Shown here: one piece after another, positions 24,593 to 32,953 of the stretch
Layout: each line of letters opens with the position of its first letter
How positions within the stretch are numbered: the first letter of the stretch is position 1
Made by a program: the position numbers and the translations under genes
Assembly (NCBI GenBank): GCA_031385445.1
Contig: JANNBM010000052.1
Span: forward strand, 1-64,000
From: CAIYZT01 sp031385445
GTDB taxonomy: Bacteria; Pseudomonadota; Alphaproteobacteria; Rhodobacterales; Rhodobacteraceae
Reading direction: 5' to 3'
DNA: 64,000 nt
The notes under the pieces: generated by a model
Seen by the model: the letters and a program-made list of their open reading frames with translations, nothing else
Databases searched by the model: none
Told to the model about the DNA's origin: nothing

Positions 24593-25810
24593 ATGACCCA
24601 TGCCCTGACGCCCGCCTTGATCAGCCAGACCAACCAGCGCATCCATCCCTGCGCCGTTGATCCCGCCCAATTTCCCGAAACCCTGTGCGGGGTTCGGGAT
24701 GAAACGGTTCTGGCCAAAGCGGCTTTGCTTCATGATCACCGCCCCTCCGCAACCAAAGCGCCCTGCACTTGGCACGAAGAGTTGGACATCCGGACGCCTT
24801 GGGCGGCAGAAGGGATTCAAAGATTACCTGCTTTGTCGGCGAATATCCCCGGTTATTCACGTTTGCGCGCCGCCCCTATGGATAGCCCAACGCGCCAGTT
24901 GCGCGTCATCCCTGTTGAGAAACGTCTGGAAAGCGCCTTCGCTAAGGGCTGGACCGTACCTGGGGGCCTGTTCGGGGTTGTGCTGACCCCCGTTATTCGG
25001 CGCAAAGAGAGTGCGTCCGTTATCATCGCGCCCACGCGTCTGAAGCCTGGCCGCGCAACCGATACCGACGTCGCGGCCTTTCGCCTGCGCTCGCCCCAGA
25101 TTTGCCGGGCCCTGTCGATTGGTGGAACGTTGGACGAAGGTCGGTTCAAACTGGCGCTGCACCGCGTCCTGCTGGATCAGCTTTCCATCGGGGTTTTCAT
25201 GGTTGATACCGATGGCCACGTCCTTTTGCGCAACGCGGCGGCCGAGGCGATGCTGCAAGCGCACGCCGTCTTGACCCAGGTTTCGGGGCGGCTGTGTCCG
25301 GTTTCAATGCCCCACGCTGTGCCCTTCATCGCCGCGATCAACCGCGCTGCAAGCCCGGATACCGATCTTGGCAGCCGGGTCAGCGGCATCGCTTTGCCCG
25401 GACCGGAGGGGCAGAATGCTGTCAGCTATGTGCTTCCCCTTGGCCGGTCCGAACGCTGCCGCGCGCTGGGGCCGGGCCACGCGGCGGTCTGCGTCAGCGC
25501 CCGTAACTGTACCGAGCCGCCCGCCGCCGAGGTGCTGTCTGCCTTGACCGGGCTGACCATGACTGAGGCCCGCATCGCACTTGGCATCACGGGCGGTCAA
25601 TCCACCGACGATCTGGCTGCCGCGCAGGGCATTTCGATCAACATCCTGCGCAAACACCTGCCGAACACCGATGAAAAGACCGGACCAAGCAGCCAGACCG
25701 TGCTTGCCGCACGGGTCAATGGCCTGCGCCAGCCGGTCAGGATCAACGAAACGACCGCCCGCGGCAATTTCTGCCGCGGGGCTTTTCCAAAGCCGACATC
25801 ATTTGAATGA
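24593..25810 (+). CDS. LuxR-type helix-turn-helix regulator with PAS-like region
   Basis: About 405 residues. The C-terminal region LTGLTMTEARIALGITGGQS, then AAAQGISINILRKHLPNTDEKTG, is a GerE/LuxR DNA-binding domain. Upstream, LDQLSIGVFMVDTDGHVLLR resembles the PAS-like sensor half of Rhodobacterales regulators of this architecture. The first ~130 residues show little family character, and the frame runs through an apparent terminator hairpin (25758-25780) before stopping. Frameshifts at both ends are therefore possible and the gene may be decaying. It precedes an EamA transporter gene by 73 bp. Confidence 0.6.
   Translation: MTHALTPALISQTNQRIHPCAVDPAQFPETLCGVRDETVLAKAALLHDHRPSATKAPCTWHEELDIRTPWAAEGIQRLPALSANIPGYSRLRAAPMDSPTRQLRVIPVEKRLESAFAKGWTVPGGLFGVVLTPVIRRKESASVIIAPTRLKPGRATDTDVAAFRLRSPQICRALSIGGTLDEGRFKLALHRVLLDQLSIGVFMVDTDGHVLLRNAAAEAMLQAHAVLTQVSGRLCPVSMPHAVPFIAAINRAASPDTDLGSRVSGIALPGPEGQNAVSYVLPLGRSERCRALGPGHAAVCVSARNCTEPPAAEVLSALTGLTMTEARIALGITGGQSTDDLAAAQGISINILRKHLPNTDEKTGPSSQTVLAARVNGLRQPVRINETTARGNFCRGAFPKPTSFE
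25758..25785 (+). terminator. Candidate intrinsic terminator inside the 3' end of the regulator frame
   Basis: CCCGCGGCA (25758-25766), loop of five, TGCCGCGGG (25772-25780), then GCTTTT. The nine-bp GC-rich stem and T run look like a terminator, yet they lie 30 bp before the stop of the regulator frame, hinting that the original stop was upstream. Confidence 0.6.
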
Positions 25811-25883
25811 TCCGTTGAATTTCTGGCGGCCCTAACCCTTTCAGCACGGTTTTTTAAGGCACACTTCATTTTGGGGATATCCC

Positions 25884-26729
25884 ATGTCTTTTAACATCTT
25901 AGCCTTGGTCCTTTTGGCCGCGTTACTGGACGCGATGCAACATGGCCTGATCAAATCCGGCGCCGATCCCTTCGCCCGATCTTTGGCCGTCGCCATTGCA
26001 GGCGGGGCGATCGCCGCGCCGCTGCTGGTGCTGACCGGCCTGCCCGCTGCGGCGGCCCTGCCCTGGCTTGCCGCTTCAGTCGTGATCGGCACCTTGTACT
26101 GGATCGCGCTTGGCTGGGCTTATCAGACCGGCGCGCTGGCCTTTGTGTTTCCCCTGTCGCGCGGCGCCGGGGTGATGCTGACCGCGATCGGCGCGCATGT
26201 TCTGGTCAGCGAAAGCCTTGACGCCGCGGCGGCGCTTCTTTTGGGCGCGATCTTGGTCGGCCTTGCCCTTGTCACTTTCAGCGTGCGTCCGGCCAAGGGG
26301 CTTGGCCTGTCTGGCCTGATCCCCTCCGCCTGTCTGGCGGTCATCATCAGCACCTTTACCCTGATTGACGCCTTGGGCGTGCGGGCGGCAGGCGCGGCCT
26401 TGCCCTATTGCCTCGTGCTATATGTCGGCAATGCCTGCGGCATCGGCGCCTTCGCCCTGATCCGCCACCGCGCACGCCTGATGCGGCTGCCGCCAGCGGT
26501 TCTGCCGGGCATCGCCTTGTCCGCCACCCTGTCGCTGACCGCCTATGGCCTGATCCTGTACGGGTTTCGCCACGCTCCCGTCGCCCTCGTCGCCGCCGTC
26601 GCGGAAACCAGCATCGTCTTTGCCACATTGCTGGGCCTGTTTTGGCTGCGCGAACCGGCCCGGATGTCCCACTCGCTGGGCGTCGCGGTGATCGCGGCGG
26701 GGGTGGTCATCCTGCGGCTTGGGGTTTGA
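25884..26729 (+). CDS. EamA/DMT-family membrane transporter
   Basis: 281-residue inner-membrane protein with about ten hydrophobic helices in two EamA-type repeats. The first ends around ALAFVFPLSRGAGVMLTAIG, the second around APVALVAAVAETSIVFATLLG followed by FWLREPARMSHSLGVAVIAA, both characteristic of drug/metabolite exporters. The substrate is unknown. A 18-bp motif (CATCATTTGAATGATCCG) lies 70 bp upstream and is repeated before the small-protein pair downstream, so these genes may share control. Confidence 0.85.
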   Translation: MSFNILALVLLAALLDAMQHGLIKSGADPFARSLAVAIAGGAIAAPLLVLTGLPAAAALPWLAASVVIGTLYWIALGWAYQTGALAFVFPLSRGAGVMLTAIGAHVLVSESLDAAAALLLGAILVGLALVTFSVRPAKGLGLSGLIPSACLAVIISTFTLIDALGVRAAGAALPYCLVLYVGNACGIGAFALIRHRARLMRLPPAVLPGIALSATLSLTAYGLILYGFRHAPVALVAAVAETSIVFATLLGLFWLREPARMSHSLGVAVIAAGVVILRLGV

Positions 26730-26859
26730 CGATCTGCATAATTTGAACGATCCGCCCGCGGACTTCGCGCGGCACACTGACACCACCACGAACCGCCTGA
26801 CGGCCAATTCCGACCGTATCTTTCAGGCAGATATTACAACATTTCAGAAGGATAGCACC

Positions 26860-27063
26860 ATGATGGCCATTATCGTTTTCGCCTGCCTTTCCGCCGACCC
26901 GTCCCACTGCGAGGCGCAGGACCTCGGGATGATCGAGGCGCAGGGCTTCAAAGCCTGCCGCCTGCACATCGAACCCATCGTCGCGGATTGGCAAAAGTCC
27001 CATCCCGGCCTGATCCTGCAAACCGCATACTGCATGCCAACGCGCAGCGCGCCCGCCCATTGA
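26860..27063 (+). CDS. Small four-cysteine protein, tandem paralogue 1
   Basis: 67 residues with Cys at 9, 17, 33 and 58. A short hydrophobic start leads into FACLSADPSHCEAQ, and QTAYCMP closes the conserved part. It aligns with the next gene over its full length (ACL-S/T-ADP, the spaced central Cys, TAYCMP). The start is the ATG at 26860; the upstream extension shows no conservation with the paralogue. No known domain is recognised. Similar short ADPxxC proteins are, from memory, common as hypotheticals in Rhodobacterales. Paired cysteines suggest disulfides or metal binding. Confidence 0.72.
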   Translation: MMAIIVFACLSADPSHCEAQDLGMIEAQGFKACRLHIEPIVADWQKSHPGLILQTAYCMPTRSAPAH

Positions 27064-27091
27064 ACTGCCCCATTTCAGCAAAGGAAATCCC

Positions 27092-27289
27092 ATGATCCCC
27101 TTCGTCATCGTTGCCTGCCTGACCGCCGACCCGGCGCAGTGCAAAACCTACATCCCAACCTTCATGACCACCCTCGACGCATGCGAGGCTGCCCGCGAGG
27201 CGCAGGTGGTTTTATGGGCGCGAGATCACCGCAATCAGACCGTCACCACGGCCTATTGCATGCCCAAACGGCCCCTGCAGGGGCGTTAA
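27092..27289 (+). CDS. Small four-cysteine protein, tandem paralogue 2
   Basis: 65 residues, Cys at 9, 17, 31 and 56: VIVACLTADPAQCKTY, then DACEAAREAQ, then TTAYCMPKR. It is 28 bp downstream of paralogue 1, with AAAGGAAAT as ribosome site, so the two are co-transcribed. Spacing of the Cys residues differs by only two residues in the central segment. The stop abuts the convergent hydrolase gene (27292) with only 2 bp between them. Confidence 0.75.
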   Translation: MIPFVIVACLTADPAQCKTYIPTFMTTLDACEAAREAQVVLWARDHRNQTVTTAYCMPKRPLQGR

Positions 27290-27291
27290 GA

Positions 27292-28134
27292 TCAGCCCGC
27301 CATGAAAGGCGCTGCCTTCATCGTGGCGGGCACTTCTGCCCCCATCCGCGTCAGGATCGACGGCGCAAACGCCAGCTGGTCCAGCACCACATCCTTGTCC
27401 GGCATCTGGCCATCACCGAAATAGTAAAACGCGAACTCCTGCTGCAATTCGCCCGCCCCGCCGTGATGCCCGCGCGCATCCTGCCCGTGGTCGGCGGTCA
27501 CGATCACCTCATACCCAGCCCGGCGCCAACGCGCGATAAACGGCGCAAGCTGCTCGTCCATCCGGTAACAGGCGTCGTCCATTTCCGCACAGTCATGGAA
27601 AAACCGGTGCCCCATGCTGTCCAGAGTGCAGGTGTGCAATAGGCCGTAATCGATGCCCTTGCGCTCGGCGAGCATCGTCAAAGTGGCGAACAGATCGGGG
27701 TCAGACGGCGTTGCCTGATTATACCCGCTGTCGCCGGTCATGGTGTGAAACCGGCCATGGGTGATCGGGCCATCCGGCTCGTCATATTCCAGATCGGCAA
27801 CCGGATCGAAAGGATAGCGGTTAAAAAATTCCGACCAAAAGCTGTGCGTCACCGCCCCCGTTTTGCCGCCCGTCTTGACAATTTCCGAGAATACGTCCGG
27901 AAATTCCAGCCGCCTGCGCCCGGAATTTCCCCAGATCTGATGCTCCTGAGGCGGAACCCCGGTATGGATCGAGGCATAGCAGGTGCCGCTGGTTGACGGC
28001 AGCACCGAGCGCATCTTCCACACCCGCGCCTCACCGCTCGCAACCCAACCCTCCAGATTGCCGAACAGCCGCCGCCAGTTGCGGTAAGGCACGCCGTCCA
28101 GCAAGATCACCAGCAGTTTGCGCTTCATCGTCAT
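27292..28134 (-). CDS. Alkaline-phosphatase-superfamily hydrolase (phosphodiesterase/nucleotide pyrophosphatase-like)
   Basis: 280-residue metal-dependent hydrolase. KLLVILLDGVPYRNWRRLF supplies the first metal-binding Asp, SVLPSTSGTCYASIHTG supplies a Thr/Ser nucleophile region, and EVIVTADHGQDARGHHGG supplies the C-terminal Asp-His and His ligands. The pattern fits type I phosphodiesterase/nucleotide pyrophosphatase relatives (phosphatase, phosphodiesterase or sulfatase chemistry). It lacks a signal peptide although its two operon partners are exported. Its start overlaps the stop of the di-haem gene (ATGA), so it is the third gene of a coupled trio. Confidence 0.82.
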   Translation of the reverse strand: MTMKRKLLVILLDGVPYRNWRRLFGNLEGWVASGEARVWKMRSVLPSTSGTCYASIHTGVPPQEHQIWGNSGRRRLEFPDVFSEIVKTGGKTGAVTHSFWSEFFNRYPFDPVADLEYDEPDGPITHGRFHTMTGDSGYNQATPSDPDLFATLTMLAERKGIDYGLLHTCTLDSMGHRFFHDCAEMDDACYRMDEQLAPFIARWRRAGYEVIVTADHGQDARGHHGGAGELQQEFAFYYFGDGQMPDKDVVLDQLAFAPSILTRMGAEVPATMKAAPFMAG

Positions 28135-29093
28135 TCCTCCAAGCCTGCGATCCAGGCGCGGATCACCTCCGCCCCCTCGGCATCCACCATCGAGCGCCCA
28201 ATTTCCGGCATCATCGCCCCCGGATCAAGGCTGACCATCCGGTACAGCAATATCGACGCGTCCGGATCGCCCGGCACCACGTCAAATTGCAAATGCCCCG
28301 ACCCTTTGCCCGCCGCCACGGGACGTTTCAGGGTGCCCAGCCGCAGCGGATCCTGCTCTTGCCAGTTCAGGAACAGACCCGACGTATCGGCCGGGTGCCC
28401 CGGCGCATGGCAATGGCCGCAGTTGATATCCAGATAGGCCCGCGCGCGCACCTCGTCCGGCAGACTGGAATCGCGGTAGTCGGGCATCGCGGGAGCGTCC
28501 AAATTCGCGCGCGTGATCACCCCCGCCGCCGCCAGAACCGCCAACTGATCGCCGCCATTCAGATTGCGCAGCTTTGGCCCGATCGGCACCATCGCCTTGT
28601 CCGGCCCAATATGGCAGGCCTTGCACTGATTGGCATTGGGCACATGATAGGCCGCCATGCCATGCCCGGTGTCAATCGCCATATCCGCCCCGGCCAGCGC
28701 CAGAGTGGCCGCGCTGCCCCCTGCATCCCAGACATAGGAATAGCCCTTCCATCCCGCCTCTTGGTGCAGCAGCACCCGGGTTTCCACCTTGCGCGCGCCA
28801 TAGCGAAAGGTCTTGATAATCGCCGCGCCCACCGGAAATTGCAGCACGCCCTCGGCCACAGCTTCCGCCGGAGCGGGGGTGTAAATGAAGCGGTCCTTCT
28901 CGGCATAATCGCTGAACAAAGGCGAATTGAGCACATAGCCCACCACCCCCGCGCTCGGCACATCCGCCGCGCTGTCCGTGAAAAACCCGAACGCGGCCAG
29001 ATCCTTGGGCGGGCGCTGCGCTGCAATCGCCGCGGCATTCACCTCGGCCAGCGCCGGACACGCCAGCACCACCAATGCCGCCGCAATCCTCAC
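28131..29093 (-). CDS. Secreted di-haem protein, HNE_0200/SO2930 family
   Basis: 320-residue exported protein: signal peptide MRIAAALVVLACPALA, then two haem c-binding sites, QCKACH and CGHCH. Other markers are GVVGYVLNSPLFSDYAEKDR, TRVLLHQEAGWKGYSYVW and AYLDINCGHCHAPGHPADTS. It matches the conserved HNE_0200 family (TIGR03806), whose members pair with parallel beta-helix proteins of the TIGR03805 family; that is the gene immediately upstream here, overlapping by ATGA. Function is unknown; the haems suggest periplasmic electron transfer or peroxidase-like chemistry. Confidence 0.88.
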   Translation of the reverse strand: MRIAAALVVLACPALAEVNAAAIAAQRPPKDLAAFGFFTDSAADVPSAGVVGYVLNSPLFSDYAEKDRFIYTPAPAEAVAEGVLQFPVGAAIIKTFRYGARKVETRVLLHQEAGWKGYSYVWDAGGSAATLALAGADMAIDTGHGMAAYHVPNANQCKACHIGPDKAMVPIGPKLRNLNGGDQLAVLAAAGVITRANLDAPAMPDYRDSSLPDEVRARAYLDINCGHCHAPGHPADTSGLFLNWQEQDPLRLGTLKRPVAAGKGSGHLQFDVVPGDPDASILLYRMVSLDPGAMMPEIGRSMVDAEGAEVIRAWIAGLEE

Positions 29094-30355
29094 TGCGCCA
29101 TCTCCGCCCAGGCGCTTTGATGGTCCACATCGCGGCCCCGGATGATTACCTGCACCGGCGCAAGCGGCTCCAGAACCGCATTATGCTCGGCCAGATCAAA
29201 GCCCACCCCATGCAGCCACGTCAGCCCGAAATATCCCACGAAATCGGCGTTGCCATAGGGCACCGCGCTGGCATGGGTGTTGTCATGCACCGAAAACCGA
29301 TCGCCCGCCGCCATGCCAACCGTAAACCAGCGCCAGATCGGCAGCACCCCGTCCCAGACGATATCAGGCACCGGCACGCCGAAGATATCGCGCAGGATCA
29401 CACCGAACTCGCCGTCATCAGGGTCGGTTCCTGAAACGGCAAAGCGGTTGTCATGCACATGAATGCGGCGCGGCGCCTTGTTATAGGCCGCATCCTCCGT
29501 CTCATTGACATAAGACGCGATGATCAGATTGACGCTGCGATTGTCGCCGAAATCATTTTCGAAAATCTCGACATCGGCATTTGCCATGATCAGCATCCCC
29601 GTGCCCGCCGGAACCAGCCCGACGATATTGCCCTCGGGCGCGAAATTCCTGGTGTTGTTCCCGGTCGATGTGTTGCGGAAGAACCGAATGTCATGCCCGC
29701 CCTGTTGCGGCAGATCGGGCAGATCGAACACCAACAGCCCGCCGGTGTTGTTCGTCAGGGTGTTGTCGTAGACATCCGCGTAATAGCAGTTCTCAATCTC
29801 AAGCCCCGCCACATTGAATTCGCCGCGCGCATTGCGCACGATGATCTTCTGGCTTTGGCCAACGTAGATCCCCGCATCCGACGCGCCGATCGCCACCACC
29901 CCGTCGAGCAGAACATTGCGCGACTGCACCGGGTAAAACGCATAGCTGCCGTTTTCAGCCTTCGGCCCGCCGGTCCATTCCGCTCGCACCCGGATCGCGG
30001 CGAATCCGTCAACGCCCTTGGCCTTGATCGCGTCGCCCTTGGTGTCTTCCACCGCGAAATCCTTCAAGATCGCGCCGTTGCCCGTCACGATCAGCCCCTC
30101 CGCCCCGCCCGTCTGCCCCTTGAACGACAGGATCGAGGCGTCCATCCCCGCCCCGCGCAGCGTCACCTCTTCGCTCGCCAAAGACAGCTGATTGCGAATG
30201 TCATAAACGCCCGGCGCCAGCACCACCTCATCGCCCGGCTGCGCGAGGATCAGCGCCTCTTGCAGCGCCGCCTCGGCCTGCGGCCCCGGCACGATGGCAA
30301 AACTTTCCCCCCAGACCGGCCCGGCCACCAAAACCGCCAGAACACATGCGCGCAT
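29090..30355 (-). CDS. Secreted parallel beta-helix repeat protein (TIGR03805-like)
   Basis: 421-residue exported protein. Residues 1-16 (MRACVLAVLVAGPVWG) are a signal peptide. Beta-helix turns follow: VVLAPGVYDIRNQLSLASEE, ILKDFAVEDTKGDAIKAKGV, VLLDGVVAIGASDAGIYVGQ, GLEIENCYYADVYDNTLTNN, then GTGMLIMANADVEIFEND. It belongs to the family that occurs in two-gene pairs with the di-haem HNE_0200 proteins. Binding or cleavage of a polysaccharide is plausible by fold, but no catalytic residues are identified. It is the first gene of the trio; its promoter lies in 30356-30425, next to a dispersed repeat copy. Confidence 0.85.
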   Translation of the reverse strand: MRACVLAVLVAGPVWGESFAIVPGPQAEAALQEALILAQPGDEVVLAPGVYDIRNQLSLASEEVTLRGAGMDASILSFKGQTGGAEGLIVTGNGAILKDFAVEDTKGDAIKAKGVDGFAAIRVRAEWTGGPKAENGSYAFYPVQSRNVLLDGVVAIGASDAGIYVGQSQKIIVRNARGEFNVAGLEIENCYYADVYDNTLTNNTGGLLVFDLPDLPQQGGHDIRFFRNTSTGNNTRNFAPEGNIVGLVPAGTGMLIMANADVEIFENDFGDNRSVNLIIASYVNETEDAAYNKAPRRIHVHDNRFAVSGTDPDDGEFGVILRDIFGVPVPDIVWDGVLPIWRWFTVGMAAGDRFSVHDNTHASAVPYGNADFVGYFGLTWLHGVGFDLAEHNAVLEPLAPVQVIIRGRDVDHQSAWAEMAQ

Positions 30356-30425
30356 GATCAGATCCCTTCGTTTGCTTCAGCCTAAAAACCGCAGGCCAAC
30401 CCGGTCAAGCCTTCCCCCACGTCGC

Positions 30426-30448
30426 CATTCATCTGTCCAAAAATATCC
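30426..30448 (-). repeat. Dispersed intergenic motif copy
   Basis: Minus-strand reading is GGATATTTTTGGACAGATGA plus ATG, preceded by a CCCCCG run. Its core is identical to the copy at 17952-17974. It lies between the convergent-free ends of the ABC ATPase gene and the beta-helix gene. Confidence 0.85.
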
Positions 30449-30510
30449 CACGGGGGGAAAGGCGGGCTTGCCCGTCTTTGGGGGGTGTGAAACCCCCCAT
30501 TCTGCGGCGT

Positions 30511-32145
30511 TCAGTTGCCCGCCGCTTCCATCTTGCGCCCGGCAATCACCTGCTCCAGCCAGCCAAGCTTCATCTCCGGCACCGAGGACAACAGCAGATC
30601 GGTGTAATCATCAAACGGCGGCGTCAGGACGTCGGTTTTCTGGCCGTACCGCACCACCTGCCCCTTGAACATCACCGCGATCCGGTCGGCAATCGCGCGC
30701 ACCGTGGCGATGTCATGGGTGATGAACAAATAGGCCACCCCCGCCTCGGCCTGCAGGTTCAGCAACAGCTTGAGGATCCCATCCGCGACCAGAGGGTCCA
30801 GCGCGCTTGTCACCTCGTCGCAGATGATCAGCTTTGGCTCGGCCGCCAGCGCCCGCGCGATGCAGACCCTTTGCTTTTGCCCGCCCGACAGCTCCGCCGG
30901 ATAGCGGTCGATATAGCCTTTGCCCATCTCGATCTGCTCCAGCAGATCCTGAATGCGTTTGCGTTTGGCCTCGCCTTTCAAGCCGAAATAGAACTCCAAC
31001 GGCCGCCCGATGATCGTGCCCACGGTCTGGCGCGGGTTCATCGCGGTGTCGGCCATCTGGTAAATCATCTGCAATTCGCGCAGATCATCCTTGCTGCGCC
31101 CGGCCAGATCCCCGCTAAGCGCGCGCCCGGCAAAGGTGATGCGCCCCTGCGCCGCCGGCAAAAGCCCGGTGATCACCCGCGCCAGCGTCGATTTTCCCGA
31201 GCCGCTTTCGCCCACCACCGCCAGCGTCTGCCCCGCTGCCAGATCCACCGTCACATTCTTCAACACGTCGAAATTGGTGCCCCGATACCGCGCCGTCACA
31301 TTGGCCACGCTCAGCACCGGCGCGGCTTGCGCCTTTTCCGCATGATCGATGGACCGCACCGAAACCAGCGCGCGGGTATAGGCCTCCCGCGGACCATTGA
31401 TGATTTGATCGGTGGTGCCATATTCCACCTTCTTGCCGCCGCGCAGCACCAGAATATGGTCGGCCACCTGCGCCACAACCGCCAGATCGTGGGTGATATA
31501 CAGCGCCGCCACTCCGGTTTGCACAATGGCCCGCTTGATCGCGGCCAGAACCTCGATCTGCGTGGTCACGTCCAGCGCGGTCGTCGGCTCGTCAAAAATC
31601 ACCAGATCGGGGCTTGGGCACAGCGCCATCGCGGTCATCGCGCGCTGCAATTGCCCGCCCGACACCTGATGGGGATAGCGCGCGCCAAAGCTTTCAGGGT
31701 TCGGCAGGCCAAGCTGCGCAAACAGATCGACCGCCCGCGCCTCGGCCTCGGCCTTGTTCATCAAACCATGGCTGATGCTGGTTTCAATCACCTGCTCCAA
31801 AATGCGCTTGGCCGGGTTGAAACTCGCCGCCGCCGATTGACTGACATAGGTTACCTCGCGGCCGCGCAGCGCGCGCAGCGCCGCGGCGTCCGCCAGCCGG
31901 ATGTCGCGCCCGTTCAGTGAAATCACCCCGCCCGTCAGCCGCACCCCGCCCCGGCCATAGGCCATGGCCGACAGCCCGATGGTGGATTTGCCCGCCCCCG
32001 ATTCCCCGATCAGGCCAAGAACCTTGCCCCGTTCCACCGACACCGACACATCCTCGACCAGCACCATATGCCGCGGCGCCTCGCCCGGTGGATAGGCGGT
32101 CGCCTCGATCCGAAGACCCCTGAATTCCAGCAATGTCTCAGCCAC
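30511..32145 (-). CDS. Dipeptide/oligopeptide-type ABC transporter, fused double ATPase
   Basis: 544-residue fusion of the two ATPases (DppD- and DppF-like) of a peptide/nickel-type importer. First module: Walker A GLIGESGAGKSTIGLS, signature VSGGQLQRAMTAMAL, Walker B DLVIFDEPTTALD. Second module: Walker A AVVGESGSGKSTLARV, signature LSGGQKQRVCIARAL, Walker B KLIICDEVTSALD. The start overlaps the stop of the permease gene by 8 nt. It is the last gene of the SBP-B-C-DF operon. The fused form is common in Alphaproteobacteria and gives no substrate information. Confidence 0.92.
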   Translation of the reverse strand: MAETLLEFRGLRIEATAYPPGEAPRHMVLVEDVSVSVERGKVLGLIGESGAGKSTIGLSAMAYGRGGVRLTGGVISLNGRDIRLADAAALRALRGREVTYVSQSAAASFNPAKRILEQVIETSISHGLMNKAEAEARAVDLFAQLGLPNPESFGARYPHQVSGGQLQRAMTAMALCPSPDLVIFDEPTTALDVTTQIEVLAAIKRAIVQTGVAALYITHDLAVVAQVADHILVLRGGKKVEYGTTDQIINGPREAYTRALVSVRSIDHAEKAQAAPVLSVANVTARYRGTNFDVLKNVTVDLAAGQTLAVVGESGSGKSTLARVITGLLPAAQGRITFAGRALSGDLAGRSKDDLRELQMIYQMADTAMNPRQTVGTIIGRPLEFYFGLKGEAKRKRIQDLLEQIEMGKGYIDRYPAELSGGQKQRVCIARALAAEPKLIICDEVTSALDPLVADGILKLLLNLQAEAGVAYLFITHDIATVRAIADRIAVMFKGQVVRYGQKTDVLTPPFDDYTDLLLSSVPEMKLGWLEQVIAGRKMEAAGN

Positions 32146-32953
32146 CCCGGCCCCCTTTCAGGCTGCTCGTGCGCGACAAGATCCAGTCGGCCACAAGGTT
32201 TACCGAAATCGCCAGCGCCGCGATGGCAAGCGCGGGCATCAGCGCGGCGGATTTGCCGTAGACCAGCCCGTCCTTGTTTTCCTTGACCATGCCGCCCCAA
32301 TCGGTCAGCGGCGGCTGAATGCCCAGACCCAGAAACGACAGGGTAGAGATGAACAGCACCGCAAAGATGAACCGCAAGCCAAACTCGGCCACCAGCGGCG
32401 AAAGCGCGTTCGGCAAAATCTCGCGGAAGATGATCCAGGTCTGCCGCTCGCCGCGCAGCTTGGCCGCTTCGACGTAATCCATCACCGCAATGTCCATCGC
32501 GACGGCGCGGCTTAGCCGGTAGACCCGCGTGCTGTCCAGAAGGCCGATGACCAGGATCAGCACCGTCAGGTTCAGCGGCAGCACCGACAAGATCACCAGC
32601 GCGACGATCAAAGACGGGATCGCCATCACCAGATCCACCAGCCGCGACATCACCTGTTCCACCCAGCCGCCCTTGACCGCCGCCATGAAGCCCAAAAACG
32701 CCCCCAGCGAAAACGCCAGCGTGGACGAGGCAAGCGCCACGAATATGGTGATCTGCCCGCCGTAAATCAGCCGCGAAAAGATATCGCGCCCGATGGTATC
32801 GGTGCCCAGCCAATGCGTCGCAGAGGGCCCCTCCCACACGCCGCCCGAGGGGTCGGATATGGAATAGGGCGCCAGAAACTGCGCGAAAACGGCCATGAAC
32901 AGGAAGGAAGAGGTCAGGAAAATACCCAAAACAGCGGAAAACGGCAATTTCAT
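32138..32953 (-). CDS. DppC-type ABC transporter permease
   Basis: 271-residue inner-membrane permease. The N-terminal cytoplasmic/TM1 pattern LFMAVFAQFLAPYSISDP and the HWLGTDTIGRDIFSRLIYG block are diagnostic of the DppC/OppC group. The ATPase-contact loop is YVEAAKLRGERQTWIIFREI, followed by LPNALSPLVAEFGLRF. It overlaps both neighbours (4 nt with the DppB-like gene, 8 nt with the ATPase), so stoichiometric coupled translation is likely. Confidence 0.92.
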   Translation of the reverse strand: MKLPFSAVLGIFLTSSFLFMAVFAQFLAPYSISDPSGGVWEGPSATHWLGTDTIGRDIFSRLIYGGQITIFVALASSTLAFSLGAFLGFMAAVKGGWVEQVMSRLVDLVMAIPSLIVALVILSVLPLNLTVLILVIGLLDSTRVYRLSRAVAMDIAVMDYVEAAKLRGERQTWIIFREILPNALSPLVAEFGLRFIFAVLFISTLSFLGLGIQPPLTDWGGMVKENKDGLVYGKSAALMPALAIAALAISVNLVADWILSRTSSLKGGRGG

